A DNA stretch of 64,000 nucleotides from Excoecaria cochinchinensis (lineage: Eukaryota; Streptophyta; Magnoliopsida; Malpighiales; Euphorbiaceae). The notes below the pieces were generated by a model that saw nothing but the letters and a program-made list of their open reading frames with translations, made no database searches and was not told the DNA's origin. This document shows positions 30,934 through 43,024 of the stretch, one piece after another. A program made the translations under genes and the position numbers. How positions within the stretch are numbered: the stretch's first letter is position 1; every line of letters starts with the position of its first letter. The DNA lies in NCBI GenBank assembly GCA_947683425.1, contig CANTUQ010000159.1, positions 3,586,501 through 3,650,500 on the forward strand. Direction: 5' to 3'.

Positions 30934-33900
30934 ACACATTCAAATGGCAAATGCGGATAATCATAACACATATATAATCAGATTTGCATATTAAAGGCAC
31001 TCATTCGAGAACTCACATTAATATCCATATACTTGTGTTAAAATAAGCCAAAGCAAAAGCATTACCATACATAATACAAATATCATCATGCAGAACTACA
31101 TACAATCTCACATGCATATACTTACTGGTTCGCCGAGGTATCAGATAGCAACACTTCACCATGCATAATCTCTTGAAAATTACACATGCAAATATCATAC
31201 CAAGGTACCCTTACTTTAGCGGAACCCGTTCACATGCAACACAAATACCAAGTAACATTACACCCAACCATCATGCACTATAAAGAGGTAGTAAAACCTA
31301 CTTTTTATCATGTCAGAAGACGTATACACTAAATAAAACGCAGTGTATAGCATCAAACCACCACACTTCCACTGCGCAACTCTAAACCATACAATATCAT
31401 GCCATGAATTGCAACCACACAACAACGTACCAAAAACACTGCGATAACTGAGCTCAAAGGAACATATAGCATATCATTACATCATGGCACATGCACTTAC
31501 CGGACGTCGATCCATATGCATTGCATCACAATATGACAAATACTTGTTCACACATTGAACCATAGTATTCAATGATGCAAGCCAGCGTACTTATACATAC
31601 TAGTTCACATGCTTACACTCCCAACTGATCAATTAAATCCATTTACAATACAATATAAGCGGGAAAGCATATACAAATACATACTTAAGTCACATTCAGA
31701 CCACTCAGACTTTCATGATCACATTCAGAAAGATAGCTGATTCACATTACTATGATCTTATCCAAACCATTATCATATTCTCATATTCTTATCCAATAAA
31801 GCGAACAGAATACCTGCTGACTCAAAAAAGTGGATAACGAGTATACTATCACCACCTTATGGGTGCGAATCGAATACTATCATATAATTTTATTCAAAAC
31901 ATTTTCTGAAGGGGATCTTAAATAAAATCCAAACACATTAAAAACGATCGCGAGGATCCGAGTACATAAAGGGTTCACGAGGAACCAAATGGGGGACCTG
32001 ATCAGGGACCAAACATTCAAAGGGCTGCAGCTAAGAGACTCTATTAGGCATGCCTAACTATCCACTAGACTGACTCTCGCAGGTCATGCATAATACAATC
32101 ATGCCTCACATCATGGCTCATAAATTAACATATCACATTCACATAATTAATAACATTGTCCATGCATAATACATCCAATTATATTAATGTACTTCATAAA
32201 ACAATCAAAGTATAAACCTAAAGGTATCACAATTTCGGAATTCAAACATTGGAATCACAAAAGAAAATTCAATTTTTGAAACCAGGGAGTGTCGCAATCG
32301 CGACGGATGTCGCACTCACGACAGAGGCGACTTGGCCCGGGTCGCGATCATGGCAACCTTCGCGATCTCGCGAGGGAACTATACACATCTCACTATTGTG
32401 CTCGCGACAGGCATCGCGCTCGCGACAGTGAGCTGCTAGCCCGATCTGTCGCGCTCGACAGCGCGCTCGCGACAGAGGCTCTACTGCATGGCTCGGCAGC
32501 GAGCTCGAACGCGTGCGAGGGCTACTTTCATCGGGCTCTGTGACAGAGTCATGAATTCTAACCCTTACACAAGAAATCTTTAGAAAAACCCAACTTCACA
32601 ATGCCCAAATCTCAAACCAAACATCAAAACATCCACTTACCTCATCTCCAGCAAGCCACACATCATTGACAACATAAAACACAACATCCATACCAAGAAT
32701 TCTAAATAAATCATGCCACTAACAATATCCATTTACACAATCTATAATTTCAGCAATATTTGTCATTCATCTCAAACGCACCCATGTTATGCATTCATAT
32801 ATACGGTACAACATGCCTAAGTTACTCATGAGATTAACACATGTCAACACTCATCCATAAACCAACCTTCACGGAGTTATATCTATTGTTATTCACTAGC
32901 TAGATCACCAATCCTAATCATACTCATAAGTTTTCCCAAAGACAACTACTTATGTAGTCGTTTAATTACCGTAAACATGCATAATAAGCTGAGGGGGAGG
33001 GTAGGGGATGGAACCGGGCCAACCAAGGGCTCAAAAATGAAGAAATCAAGGCTAATACAAGTTTTTCTATAGCGAGGTCGCGACCCTATCGCGCTCGCAA
33101 CAGAGGCTCACCTCAGATACCTAAAAAGACTGCTTTACGCCCCTGACTTGTGTTGCCTAAACCGACCTCTAAACCTCATTTTTAGCCAAAACTTCTTTCT
33201 TAACAAATGTTCCCTAGGATGTTAAAGTTCCAAGTCAACAAATTTCAGATCAAAAAGACATCTAAAACTCCAGATATACTCTCCACAACCCATACTGGTC
33301 AAACAACCCGACACAAAAAGAGACACTACGGTTTTATCCAAATGTTAGGGTCTTAGAGCAAGAATTTGCCCAAGGATATTTCTAAGACTTTTAAAGAAAT
33401 GGCAGTCGTGGTTCTAATGGTTCAAGAATGACACGTTTTGGAGGTCTATAACTCTACTTATAATAAAAACAATCCACTGAGGTCAAATAAAAACGGAACA
33501 AAATTGCCAAAACTCATGCATTTTAAAGCCAACCCTCATATACATTTATCTCAATCACTAACATGGATTACTAACATATTTACCCAAATTAATTCATGCA
33601 TAAACTCATATCAAAGCACTCAAATTTCCAGAAAGCAAGGAACAATACAAACTCATGATCCAAGGAGGATTAGGCAATAACAACTCAAAGTTCAAATGTA
33701 AAAATCACAGCTCCCAAACCTCTTGTAGACCAAAACCCAGCTGATCTTCACTCTTGAACCTTCTCCTTGCCTTTGTTCTTCTTCTTGCCACTCAATTCTT
33801 GCACAAATCCAACCAAAAACACACTCAATCAAACCCAAAAATTCTTCCAAAACAGAACATAAATACAAAGAAAAAGAGAAGATGAAGAAGTCCAAGACAA

Positions 33901-34465
33901 ACCCAAGCACTTACCTTTACAAATCCCGACTCTAACTCGAAAATCCAACCTCAAATCTTGAAGAAATGACACAAGGAAAGGAGTTAGGAGCATAAATTGA
34001 AGAAAGGAAAGAGAGGAGAGAACGGGAAAGTGAAGGGAGAGGCGAAAAGTGATAGCTTCCAAGGGAAGCTTCCCCAAAATCTGCTCTCCTATACCTCTCT
34101 CTTCCTTTTTCCATAAATGCTCACCTACCCCAAGCCAAGTGTCACTCTCCAATTGGTCCTAACAACCACCCACTTGACTTATTCCTTCAATGCACCATAC
34201 ACAACACACACACAATCATCTCTTACATAAATATCTCCATGGCACCATACTCCACTCACACCATAACATTTCTTAAAAACCCACTTACATCCTACTTCCA
34301 TACACTACAAGCACACCATAAAATTCCTCCACTAAACTTATTTTACTAATTCCTTTGCAATTTAGGCCTTATTAAACAATCTTCCTCACACCCAAATTAC
34401 TGAAATACCCTTCAATTCCCGACTTCGCGTGCAAATTCCGACTAAGGCCATCTTGGGTTGTTACA
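30934..34465 (-). repeat. Element D 3' LTR (3' end missing)
   Basis: On the minus strand it begins TGTAACAACCCAAGATGGCC at 34465. It contains a purine-rich (pyrimidine on the minus strand) tract (33960-34080), a palindrome array (32288-32485) and a smaller one near 33070-33105. About 500 bp of the end, including the hairpin seen in the 5' LTR, are missing at 30934. Frames within it are shadows. Confidence 0.85.
32288..32485. repeat. CpG palindrome array in the D LTR
   Basis: Copies of TGTCGCGCTCGCGACA and decayed forms (e.g. near 32395-32430 and 32445-32480). It is the reverse complement of the motif in the Tekay LTR, as expected for a minus-strand LTR. Confidence 0.85.
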
Positions 34466-34466
34466 A

Positions 34467-34481
34467 TCTCTCCCCCTTAAG
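34467..34481 (-). other. Polypurine tract of element D
   Basis: Minus strand CTTAAGGGGGAGAGA next to the 3' LTR start. It follows 'AAATTTCGAGGATGAAATTT', the same phrase as in element E. Confidence 0.88.
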
Positions 34482-35167
34482 AAATTTCATCCTCGAAATT
34501 TCCCCGCTAAACACTTGCATCCAAATAACCCAAACAAACAAAACCGACTTAAACAAAGGCTTGCAAAGCAACTTACCATAAGAACTTGCGGTCTCAATCT
34601 CTTTTCTGCGGTTTGCGACAGATACTATGGCTGAATCCTCGAAGGCGTCTAACTTCTCGATTGATCTCGATGATGCTAGCGTAGCTCTAAGCAACTCCTC
34701 CACATCTTTTCTAGCCTGTTGAGCTAGATTCTTACCGTCTCAGGGCAATCAGCAGTCCGATGCTCCATGCTGCCACATCTGAAGCAAGCACCAGTGACTT
34801 TCCTACACGAACCTCATTGTCGCTTCTGACAGTACTGACATATCGGCGGTATCCACTTCTTCTTACACTTGTCCTATTGTTGCTTCTGACACCGTTGACA
34901 TACCGATGTCTCTCGAATCCTCTTACCCGCCGACATCTCTCTACCCGATCCTTTTCTCTTCTGAGGAACATGCTGCACAAATTCTTGAGAAGCACGAGGA
35001 GCAGTCAGTCTATCCAAAATTCGAACCAACCCTTGCACCAATGTCCTATCATCGAAAACAGGGCTAGAATCTTCAACTGGAGGACGCTCAGAAACATTCT
35101 GATCAGCACTAACTGGGTTCACACTTCCCGTTGTCTCGCCCACAATCTCACTTGGATCAGACTCCAT
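34482..35167 (-). pseudogene. Shortened gag of element D
   Basis: Starts ATG at 35167 ('MESDPSEIVGETTGSV', near-identical in opening to E gag 'MESDPSEHVGETVGSA'). It keeps the N-terminus through 'RILDRLTAPRASQEF', then loses the whole capsid-like region. It resumes close to the zinc-binding part, where repeated CxxCxK motifs (CQRCQKQQ, CQYCQKRQ) and the knuckle CFRCGSMEHRTADC (about 34790-34750) can be read with frame changes and at least one stop. No protease or RT follows. It cannot make Gag. It looks like a cut-down non-autonomous element that would depend on a related Tekay element. Confidence 0.75.
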
Positions 35168-35307
35168 CTAGACACGACACAAGACAAGACACATCTGCAT
35201 TAGGCCACGACACAAATCGACTCACATGCAAAGACATGACACAAACCAACTAGCATACCAAGACTTGACACTCAAACAATTAAAGGCAACCAGAACCGCC
35301 AAACCAC

Positions 35308-35319
35308 GCTCTGATACCA
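35308..35319 (-). other. Primer-binding site of element D, initiator Met tRNA
   Basis: Plus strand GCTCTGATACCA, i.e. TGGTATCAGAGC on the minus strand, five bases after the LTR end at 35325. Confidence 0.93.
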
Positions 35320-35324
35320 CTAAC

Positions 35325-36105
35325 TGTAACACCCCCACCGTCGCCCCCGTTGGAAGGGCGCCGGCGGGCGCGCTACCCGATGCTCACTCACACACATACA
35401 CTAAGCGGAAGCATACATTCATACATGACATGCATATGGAAATATAGAGGAAATTAAAACTTTAAAGGAACAATAGATGAACATACAATAACTCACATAC
35501 ATACATATAATCATTCAGCGGAAGCATAAAGCGAAAGGTAAAACGAAGGAATAACTTAATACATAAATATAATAATGCTTACATAACCCACAATAATATC
35601 CAAAACCTTACAGATACATAAGACTACAGGAATAACAAAAACCCAAAAATACAGAAGCTGACCACATAACAAAACTTCTGATTTCTACGTGGCCGACCTT
35701 GCAGATGCGTGACTCGAACAGAACCAAACCTGCCACCTGCACGGGAAGGAATCCATGCTAAGCGATAAAAGCTTAGTGGGGAGAACACACAAGAGTATGA
35801 ACGGCCATTCACAATGGTCGCCAAGGCATAACACATTCAAATGGCAAATGCGGATAATCATAACACATATATAATCAGATTTGCATAGTAAAGGCACTCA
35901 TTCGAGAACTCATATTCATATCCATATACTTGTCTTAAAATAAGCCAAAGCAAAAGCATTACCATACATAATACAAATATCATCATGCAGAACTACACAC
36001 AATCTCACATGCATATACTTACTGGTTCGCCGAGGTATTAGATAGCAAAACTTCATCATGCATAATCTTTTGAAAATTACACATGCAAATATCATACCAA
36101 GGTAC
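35325..36105 (-). repeat. Element D 5' LTR, 3' portion
   Basis: On the minus strand it ends GGGGGTGTTACA at 35325. It carries the hairpin (35758-35776, arms CTAAGC/GCTTAG) and overlaps the 3' LTR copy from 35829 on. It is cut at GTACC (36101-36105) by Tat element B; the uncut site reads GGTACCCTTAC in the other LTR at about 31195-31206. Confidence 0.88.
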
Positions 36106-38147
36106 CTGTAAGCACCGTGTCCCATAGCGGTCCGGATCAGAGGTTACCCTATGATGAAATCAGTATCCAAGCCTGTATAAACGGTTTGGATTTGGAGGTT
36201 TTAGTCCCACGTTCCATGAGAAGTGAGTCTTTTTACCTTTTGTAGGCAGAGGGGGAGAAAACAGGGGATTTTCGAGTCAAAAAGGCAAAATTTTTTCCTC
36301 CACAGACGGCCAGCCCGTCGCTTAGGGTCACCGACGGCTTGTGGTATTTTTCGAGGCCCATCGGAAAATCACCGCCCCTGTCAGAACGCCGCCTAGTTTC
36401 CCAGAGCACGCAACCTTTTCGACACCCATCGGTGGATGTGGCAGGACCGTCGGAAGAATCCTTGTGTCAGAAGGATTCTTTCGATGCCCGCCTTCCTACA
36501 CCGATGCCCGTCGGTCGTGTCTGGCTTATAAAAGCTCTGGATTTTCACTAGAAAAGGGTTCCAAAAATTTCGAAGAGGGGAAACTCTGCCCAAATTCGAG
36601 CATATTTTCTCTCTCTTCCAGCAAACACATTTCATAAAGAATTTTCTTTCAAAAGAGGATCAAATCCATCAAAAGGGACTAAAAACTAATTAGTTTTCCT
36701 TAGATTTTGATCCCAAAGACAATCTTTTGAGAGGTTGAGGAAGAAACTGTTCATTTTCCTTTCTTTGATCCTTCATCTCGCTTTTCGTGGAACACGCGGG
36801 GCTCTAATCAACACAAGAATCTCATCGAAAGCGATTATCTGAGGGTAAATATTCCGGATTCCTTCTTCGTATCATTTTATATTTATTCTTTATTTGTTGA
36901 TTCTTTCAATTTTGTCATTAGATTTCTTTATTTTGACTCTTTTTATATGATTTTATGATAAAACCTCTTTTTTGGCTTTAAAAGGAGTTTTCTTTTTCTG
37001 TTTTTTCGGAGACAGTGGTGACCGACGGGTCATCTCCATCACCGATGCCCGTCAGTCAACTCACCTACAGACGCCCCTTTTTGAGTGACAGACGGACATG
37101 TCGGTTATCTCGACTGACGCCCGTCGGTCACCTAAGAAAGGCCGTCGGTGGGTTCTGTCTCTACCCTTTTAAACCATTTTCCACCTTTTTCAAGTCCTTT
37201 TGGCTTCCTTCATGTTGATTTTATGTATATTAACATCTTTCAACTTTCTATGAGTGTATATTGATTCTCTTGGACTATCCCGAGCTTGAGGGGCTATCTA
37301 CCATTTTTCGGAGGATTTCGTCCGGTTTAGTTTCCTAACCCTCATGATTATTTCCTTCATTGGTTATTTATTGATTATTTTATGTACATGGATATACTCT
37401 TTTCATATCTCGTTAATGTATAAAAATGACTCAATGTTTTATATTCAATAAGATGAGGTTTACACAACAGCAAGGGTCCAATGCCCTATTTTTATCTAAT
37501 AAAAAGCATCACAAAATAAAAACATCCAATTTTTGATAACGATGCATGCGAGGACCAAAGTCCTCAAAATAAGCAATCCCCTGATTCGTGTATGCCTCAC
37601 AAATTTACAAAAGAGAGTTGTATTCCGCTCCTTGTATTATTGTAATCTATTGCTTTTGATATTTACTTGTTCATTTACGGCTTTCCAAATGTGAATAAAT
37701 GCGCCTTTCAATTAATTGCATCGTGTGGAGAGAGAGCGAATTAATGATAATTAAAATTTGATCATAAAATAATCGAGGTAGAAATAGATGAGAAATCCCG
37801 AACCCAGCTCTGGTCTTTGGGCTCAAAGAGGCTAGAGGTCTACCCTCCAAGACACCTTTTTGTGCCACGAGACTTTAGCGCTAATCCTAGGCTCCTTAGG
37901 GCGAGAGGTTTACCTTCCAAGACCCCTCTGGCTGGCCCAAAATGGATACCAAGCGCAGTCTTAGGCTCTCCGAGGTGAGAGTAACTTTCCCAATGTTCTA
38001 TTGGGTGGTGACTCCATGAAACCTCCTTGTTGCCCAATATAGACGCACTTGCGATTTATTGCAAGCTGTCAACGGACCCACAAATGCCCCGATCGCCCTC
38101 GAGCGGGCCGTCCCATGGGCGGCCGCGGGAATCCGGCGCGTGTCACA
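36106..38147 (+). repeat. Element B 5' LTR
   Basis: 2042 bp, TGTAAGCACCGTGTCCC...GCGTGTCACA. Hairpin GAATCCTT/AAGGATTC at 36456-36478, TATA box CTTATAAAAG at 36525-36534, donor-like GAGGGTAAATATTCC at about 36840-36854. The GTGACCGACGGG dyad near 37017 has one damaged arm. Confidence 0.9.
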
Positions 38148-38148
38148 G

Positions 38149-38167
38149 TGGAGACTCCGCTGGGGAC
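38149..38167 (+). other. Primer-binding site of element B, tRNA-Arg type
   Basis: TGGAGACTCCGCTGGGGAC, one mismatch (A for C at the fourth base) to the tRNA-Arg complement seen in A. Confidence 0.8.
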
Positions 38168-38939
38168 GTTTATGGTTCGAGATTTCAATTTGAAAATACC
38201 TCGCTTAACATTTATGATTAAAATTTAATTCATAAATTCGCTTTCTCTCAAAATTGCATTCGCGTATCATTAGAGCCTTAGAATATGCTAGTTTGGTCCC
38301 TCTTTTAGCCCCGGTGCATTCCTGAAGCACGACCTCATTTTCACTCAATTTGGGGAAGTGTTAAGGATAATCACCAGCCCAAGCCACGTACCTCAATGGT
38401 ATATCAAAATGATGACCCGATCGGTCGCTATACTCGTGATGAGCTAAACCTGTCGGCAGGGATCATGCTTGGGTAGCCTTAAAGAAACATCTCCCTTATC
38501 CAAAGCTCATGTAATGGCCGTAGTTATTTTCCACAGGTGGAATGAACCCTAATTCCATGCTTGCTGTATGGATCCTCATATATTGGGTGAGTCCAGATGT
38601 CTCGCTTGGTAACCTAGCCAAAGGCTATCATGCCGCGGTAGGGCCATGTCGAAATTTATGGAACGTCCAAATACGTGACGATCATTATCCATCCGCTTGT
38701 ACATTAGCATAGGAGTGTCATGCTGCCGATTTTTCGCCGCGCACCATGCGTGTCCATTGGGTCCCTCGTTGACCCTTGGGCTAATCCCACCTAGGAAAGA
38801 GACTGCACGACCACGTGTGTGGGAGAAATAAGGGGGGAAGGACCTACTTGCTTGCTTGTGCTCTGTAAATGTTGCATATCACGACCATGCATTACACCTG
38901 CATTTCATGCATCATGTCTAATGTCTTACCCCTGCAGCC
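38168..38939 (+). other. Element B leader, ending at a conserved CAG
   Basis: Noncoding; near-identical in layout to A. The hairpin ATACC/GGTAT lies near 38389-38403. It ends CTTACCCCTGCAG, followed by CCATCATAGAT. Confidence 0.65.
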
Positions 38940-40807
38940 ATCATAGATCTGCCCAGGTGGACTAGATCACCAACCGGATGACTGATCCGAGTTCCTGCTT
39001 CCGAGCTGTCAGATAGAGAGGGCCTGCTAGAAATTTTACCAGGAATCAGCAGTACTGTATCTCAGATGGCAAACTCGCCTAGAGGGGATGACGCCACTAG
39101 GGCCATGATCGCGGAAGAAGTGGGCCGGCGATTTGAGGAATTCGAGGGCAGAATGATGAATATATTGACTGCCCTGGTACAGCAGAATGCTCCATAGAAT
39201 CCTCCTCCTCCTCCTCCTATGAGACAGAATGAGCCAGAGGAAGAAAGGGCCGAAAGAAGAGAAGAGCCTGTTAGGCCGCCGCCAGTAGAGTTAAGGTCAG
39301 TAGCCTCGGGAGAGCAGAGAAGAAGGTCTGTGCTAAGAATTGATGATGATATCGAAGATCATAGGATGAGCCTTGCATCTGAGAGGGGAAGGCACCTCAG
39401 ACTGATGACTTCATTTTAAAGAAGATGGATGAGAGGTTCGAAGCTATGGCCCGTATGCTGAGCAAGGGTCAGGGGATGAATCCAGAGGATAAGGAATTGG
39501 AGGGAGAGGACCCGATTCCTTACAACTTCAAGATGCCAGACGTGCCGAAATTTGATGGAACTTCTGACCCAACCGCTCATGTGAAACAGTATTCTCTGGT
39601 CATGAAAGGGACCACGTTGACCAAGAAGCAGAAAATAGAATACTTCTGTCTGAGTCTGACCGCTCATGCCATCGACTGGTATCATGGTCTCGACCGTCGC
39701 ACTAAAGAAGATTGGGATTTGCTCACTGAGGAGTTTTTAAGATAGTATGACTGTAACACCAGAATGGAGGTGACTCTAAAAGATCTTGAACTGCTCCAGC
39801 AGAAGGCCGGGGAATCTTTCCATGATTATCTCACCCGATGGAGGAACCAAGTAATGGAGATGCGGAGAAAACCAGACACCCAGGACCAGATTCATTTATT
39901 TATCAAGAACGCAAGCCTGTACTTGAAAGATGGGTTGAAGATGAAGGGGTTGAAGGACTGGGAGTCTCTCAAGGATATAGCCATTGAAGCAGAGGGAGAG
40001 TTTTTGGCTCGGAAAGCTAACAATGATAATTTTACCAAAAGGGCTAACCCCGGTCAAGGAACCAGTAGGCCAGCGGGTCCCAGTAGTAGCACCAGAAGAA
40101 CAGGTGAGGTGTCTGCTACTGAGGTAACCACCCAGAGGAAGTTTTCGAACTTGGGGAGACCATTATCTTAGGTCTTGAGAAGGTTAATAAAGGAAGGGAA
40201 GTTGCAGCCCTTATCTCCTAGACCTGCTATGACGCAGGGGAAGCCTGGGCACAAAGACAATGAATTCTGTGCGTTTCACCAGCACTCAGGCCATATAACA
40301 GATAAGTGCAAAGTGCTGCGGCACTCTATCCAAGACTTGATTGATAGCAAGCAAATTTCTGACCCTGAGAAGAGGGAAACTGAGAAGAAGCCCGATTATA
40401 ATGCCATACCACCACCCGTGTTTATGATTGGATCTAGCTTACTAAAGTGGTACGTGCTACAAGATCTATATGGGAGTGAGAGTTTTGCTGCTGATTATTT
40501 CGAAGATAGAAAGGAAGAGGCAGTCGTGGCGACCCTTGATTGCTGGTCTAGCAGTGAGAGCGGCGGAGAAGCCAAGGAGGAGGGAGAGATGAACCTTGAT
40601 TTGTGGGGGTCTGATGAAGACAAAGAAGAGATAGGGGCTGTAACGAGGAGTGGAAGAGTGGTCCCTGAGATTACGAGGCTACCTGAGCCAGCGCAGGCGC
40701 CAACAGAAAAAGAGCCAGAGGAGAATCAGATTGTCAAGCAATTGAAGAAAACTGTGGCTCAAATATCCATCTGGGATCTCTTGAGGCAGTCCCCCTCTCA
40801 TAGGTAG
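38940..40807 (+). pseudogene. Tat gag, element B, broken
   Basis: Same protein as A gag: acidic/proline-rich N-terminus, capsid-like block (FKMPDVPKFDGTSDPTAH near 39520), then a His/Cys cluster FCAFHQHSGHITDKC near 40266 and a long acidic tail ('AVTRSGRVVPEI' near 40640). In-frame TAG occurs at 39195-39197, 39743-39745, 40169-40171 and 40805-40807. A one-base frameshift lies near 39395 (between 'SERG' and the equivalent of 'KAPQTD'). Comparison with A or C shows CAG or TGG as the likely original codon at most stops. Gag cannot be made. Confidence 0.9.
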
Positions 40808-43024
40808 AAGGTAGTAGAGGCTTTGGTTGAGGCCACGGTCGCCACCACGATTTCCCCATCAGAGCTTTTGGGCTTAGTTAAGGGAGGATTCGAGGAGAGA
40901 TTTGTCTTTTCTGATGCCGACCTACCGGTCGAAGGCCGTAATCATAAAAAACCCCTGTACATCAAAGTGCAGATTAACGACAAGCACACTGCTTATGTTA
41001 TGGTAGACGATGGGTCTTCTATTAACGTGTGCCCCCTGATAGCTCTGCAAGCTTTTGGTCTAAACGAAGATATGCTCAGTGGATCAGATCTGACTATCAC
41101 AGCCTACGATAATTCAAGGAGGCAAGCCTCGGGAACCTTTAAGACCTTGGTCAAGACAGGACCCATTGAAGTGGAGGTGGAATTTGTAGTTCTGCCCATC
41201 CCTGCTAACTTCTCAGCTCTGCTCGGGAGACCCTGGTTTCACAAATTAGGAGGAGTGCCATCCACACTGCATCAAATGATAAAGTTTCCACATGAAGGGG
41301 AGGTGGTGACTATCAAGGCAGCCAGGGAGAACCAAGTCTCAGCGCTTGAAATAGCTAATCAGCCATTTAGTGGCTTCCACGTGTCCATGATAAGAGAAGA
41401 GCACAGGTCAGTGGATAACCCAGCTGTGGTTAATATGTTGAAGAAGATGCATTATCTCCCTGGGGCTGGTTTGGGCAGAAGTTCTCAAGGATTGCAAACT
41501 GCAATCACCACGCGAGGTCAGAAAAACCGGAAAGGTCTGGGGTATAGAGGCGGCTTTGGCAAGAAGAAGGCGGCTGATAAGATCCCTCACATCTCAGAGA
41601 GCTTTGTACCGGCATCCTCAGTATGTGCTTATACTGGTGAAGATGAGCCGCAATGGGTGAAGGGGAGAATTGTCCCTGGGTTCGAGATCTTTAACGATGT
41701 ATTTGACTGGAAAGTCGGGTTTATCAAAACTGCTGAGGACTTCTGGGATGAGGAGGTCATAACTCAGGATATCACTTGGGACAGATGCGAGCCAGAAGAG
41801 GTTGTCACCGAAAAGATGTTGGCTGCCAGGCTAAAAGGGAAAGAGAAGATAGCGGAATTAGAACCGAAGATGGGGGATTTGAAGGTCTCCTCCGACATGC
41901 CTGATGGGCCTCTGCTGGATCAGGAAGCCAATGCACCAGCTGCAATAGCATCAACCTTTGGATTGGCAGAAGGGGACTCTAGCTTAGACTGTCTTTTTAT
42001 TCTAGAACTTTTTTATGATGTAAATGACAATTATAATATTATTAATAAGGCAAACGATTTCTCTTACTTGTGCGATGTTTCCAATGATTTCAACATTCAT
42101 GAACATGATCATATTCCATCAATTTTTGACATTGATTCCACTGACACAATGCCTTTTAATCTTGGAACCTCGAAAAATCCGAGAGAAATTCTAATAGCAT
42201 CAAATATAACTCCTGAGGAGAGAAAAAATTTTGAGAGAATAATAAGAAAACATGAAAAAGTCTTTGCCTGGACCTATGAGGACATGCCAGGAATTGACCG
42301 AGACGTGGCGGAACATGCTATCCCGACTTATCCGGACTATAAGCCTGTGAAACAAAAGTTGAGAAGGCTCAGGCCAGAATGGGCTGACAAGGTCAAGGAG
42401 GAAATTCGACAGCAGATTGAAGCCAAGTTCCTTATTGAAGTGCAGTATCCTACATGGTTGGCAAATGTGGTTCCTGTAGCAAAGAAGAACGGAAAGGTCA
42501 GGGTGTGTGTAGATTATCGAGATCTGAATAAGGCCTGCCCTAAAGATGATTTTCCACTACCCCACATCGATGTGTTGATAGACAGTGCCGCCAATTGCGC
42601 GATGTACAGCTTTGGAGATGGTTATGTGGGCTACAATCAGATCCTGAACAAAATAGCTGACCGGGTTAAGACCGCTTTCATCACAGAATGGGGGACCTAC
42701 TCCTACCGAGTCATGCCTTTCAGCCTGAAGAACGCAGGGGCCACATACCAGAGGATGGCGACCAAGATCTTAAGCGACCTGATCCACAAAGAAGTGGAAG
42801 TGTATGTCGATGACATGATGGTCAAGTCAGCCACCCGAGAGGGGCACTTCGAAGCTCTAAAAAAGTTCTTCACTAGGATTGACAAGTATAATCTGCGACT
42901 CAACCCCAAGAAGTGCGTCTTCGGAGTGACTTCAGGAAAACTATTGGGACATGTCATTAGCCAGAGGGGAATAGAAATTGACCCGGACAAGGTGAAGGCC
43001 ATCAGAGAGATGCCCGTGCCGTAA
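40808..43024 (+). pseudogene. Tat protease, G-patch and reverse transcriptase, element B
   Basis: A 733-codon open stretch (40823-43024). Protease: MVDDGSSINV near 41001 and ALLGRPWFHKL near 41218. G-patch-like motif near 41434-41560 (MHYLPGAGLGRSSQG and KGLGYR), known in Tat polyproteins. Acidic linker and a short Asn/Asp-rich stretch near 42015. RT (about 42370-43020) with VRVCVDYRDLNKA, MPFSLKNAGATYQRM and the catalytic YVDDMM at 42803-42820. A TAA at 43022-43024 separates it from the rest of pol. RT would copy the element RNA in the particle. The RT itself looks complete; 'FGDGYVGYNQI' has an altered first-Asp region compared with the usual 'DGYSGYNQI'. Confidence 0.92.

Larger units (their letters stand above)
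30934..36105 (-). mobile_element. Element D: Tekay-type, gag-only, minus strand
   Basis: In its own direction: 5' LTR (36105 down to 35325, start cut off by Tat B), tRNA-iMet primer site (35308-35319), 0.86 kb interior with a shortened gag and no pol, polypurine tract (34467-34481), 3' LTR (34465 down to 30934, end lost at the junction). LTRs are at least 3.5 kb, larger than the whole interior. The shared 280 bp (30934-31205 and 35829-36105) differ by only a few bases. Confidence 0.85.

Noticed and set aside
34760..35203. 147-codon plus-strand frame
   Set aside because: Opposite-strand shadow of the shortened gag in element D.
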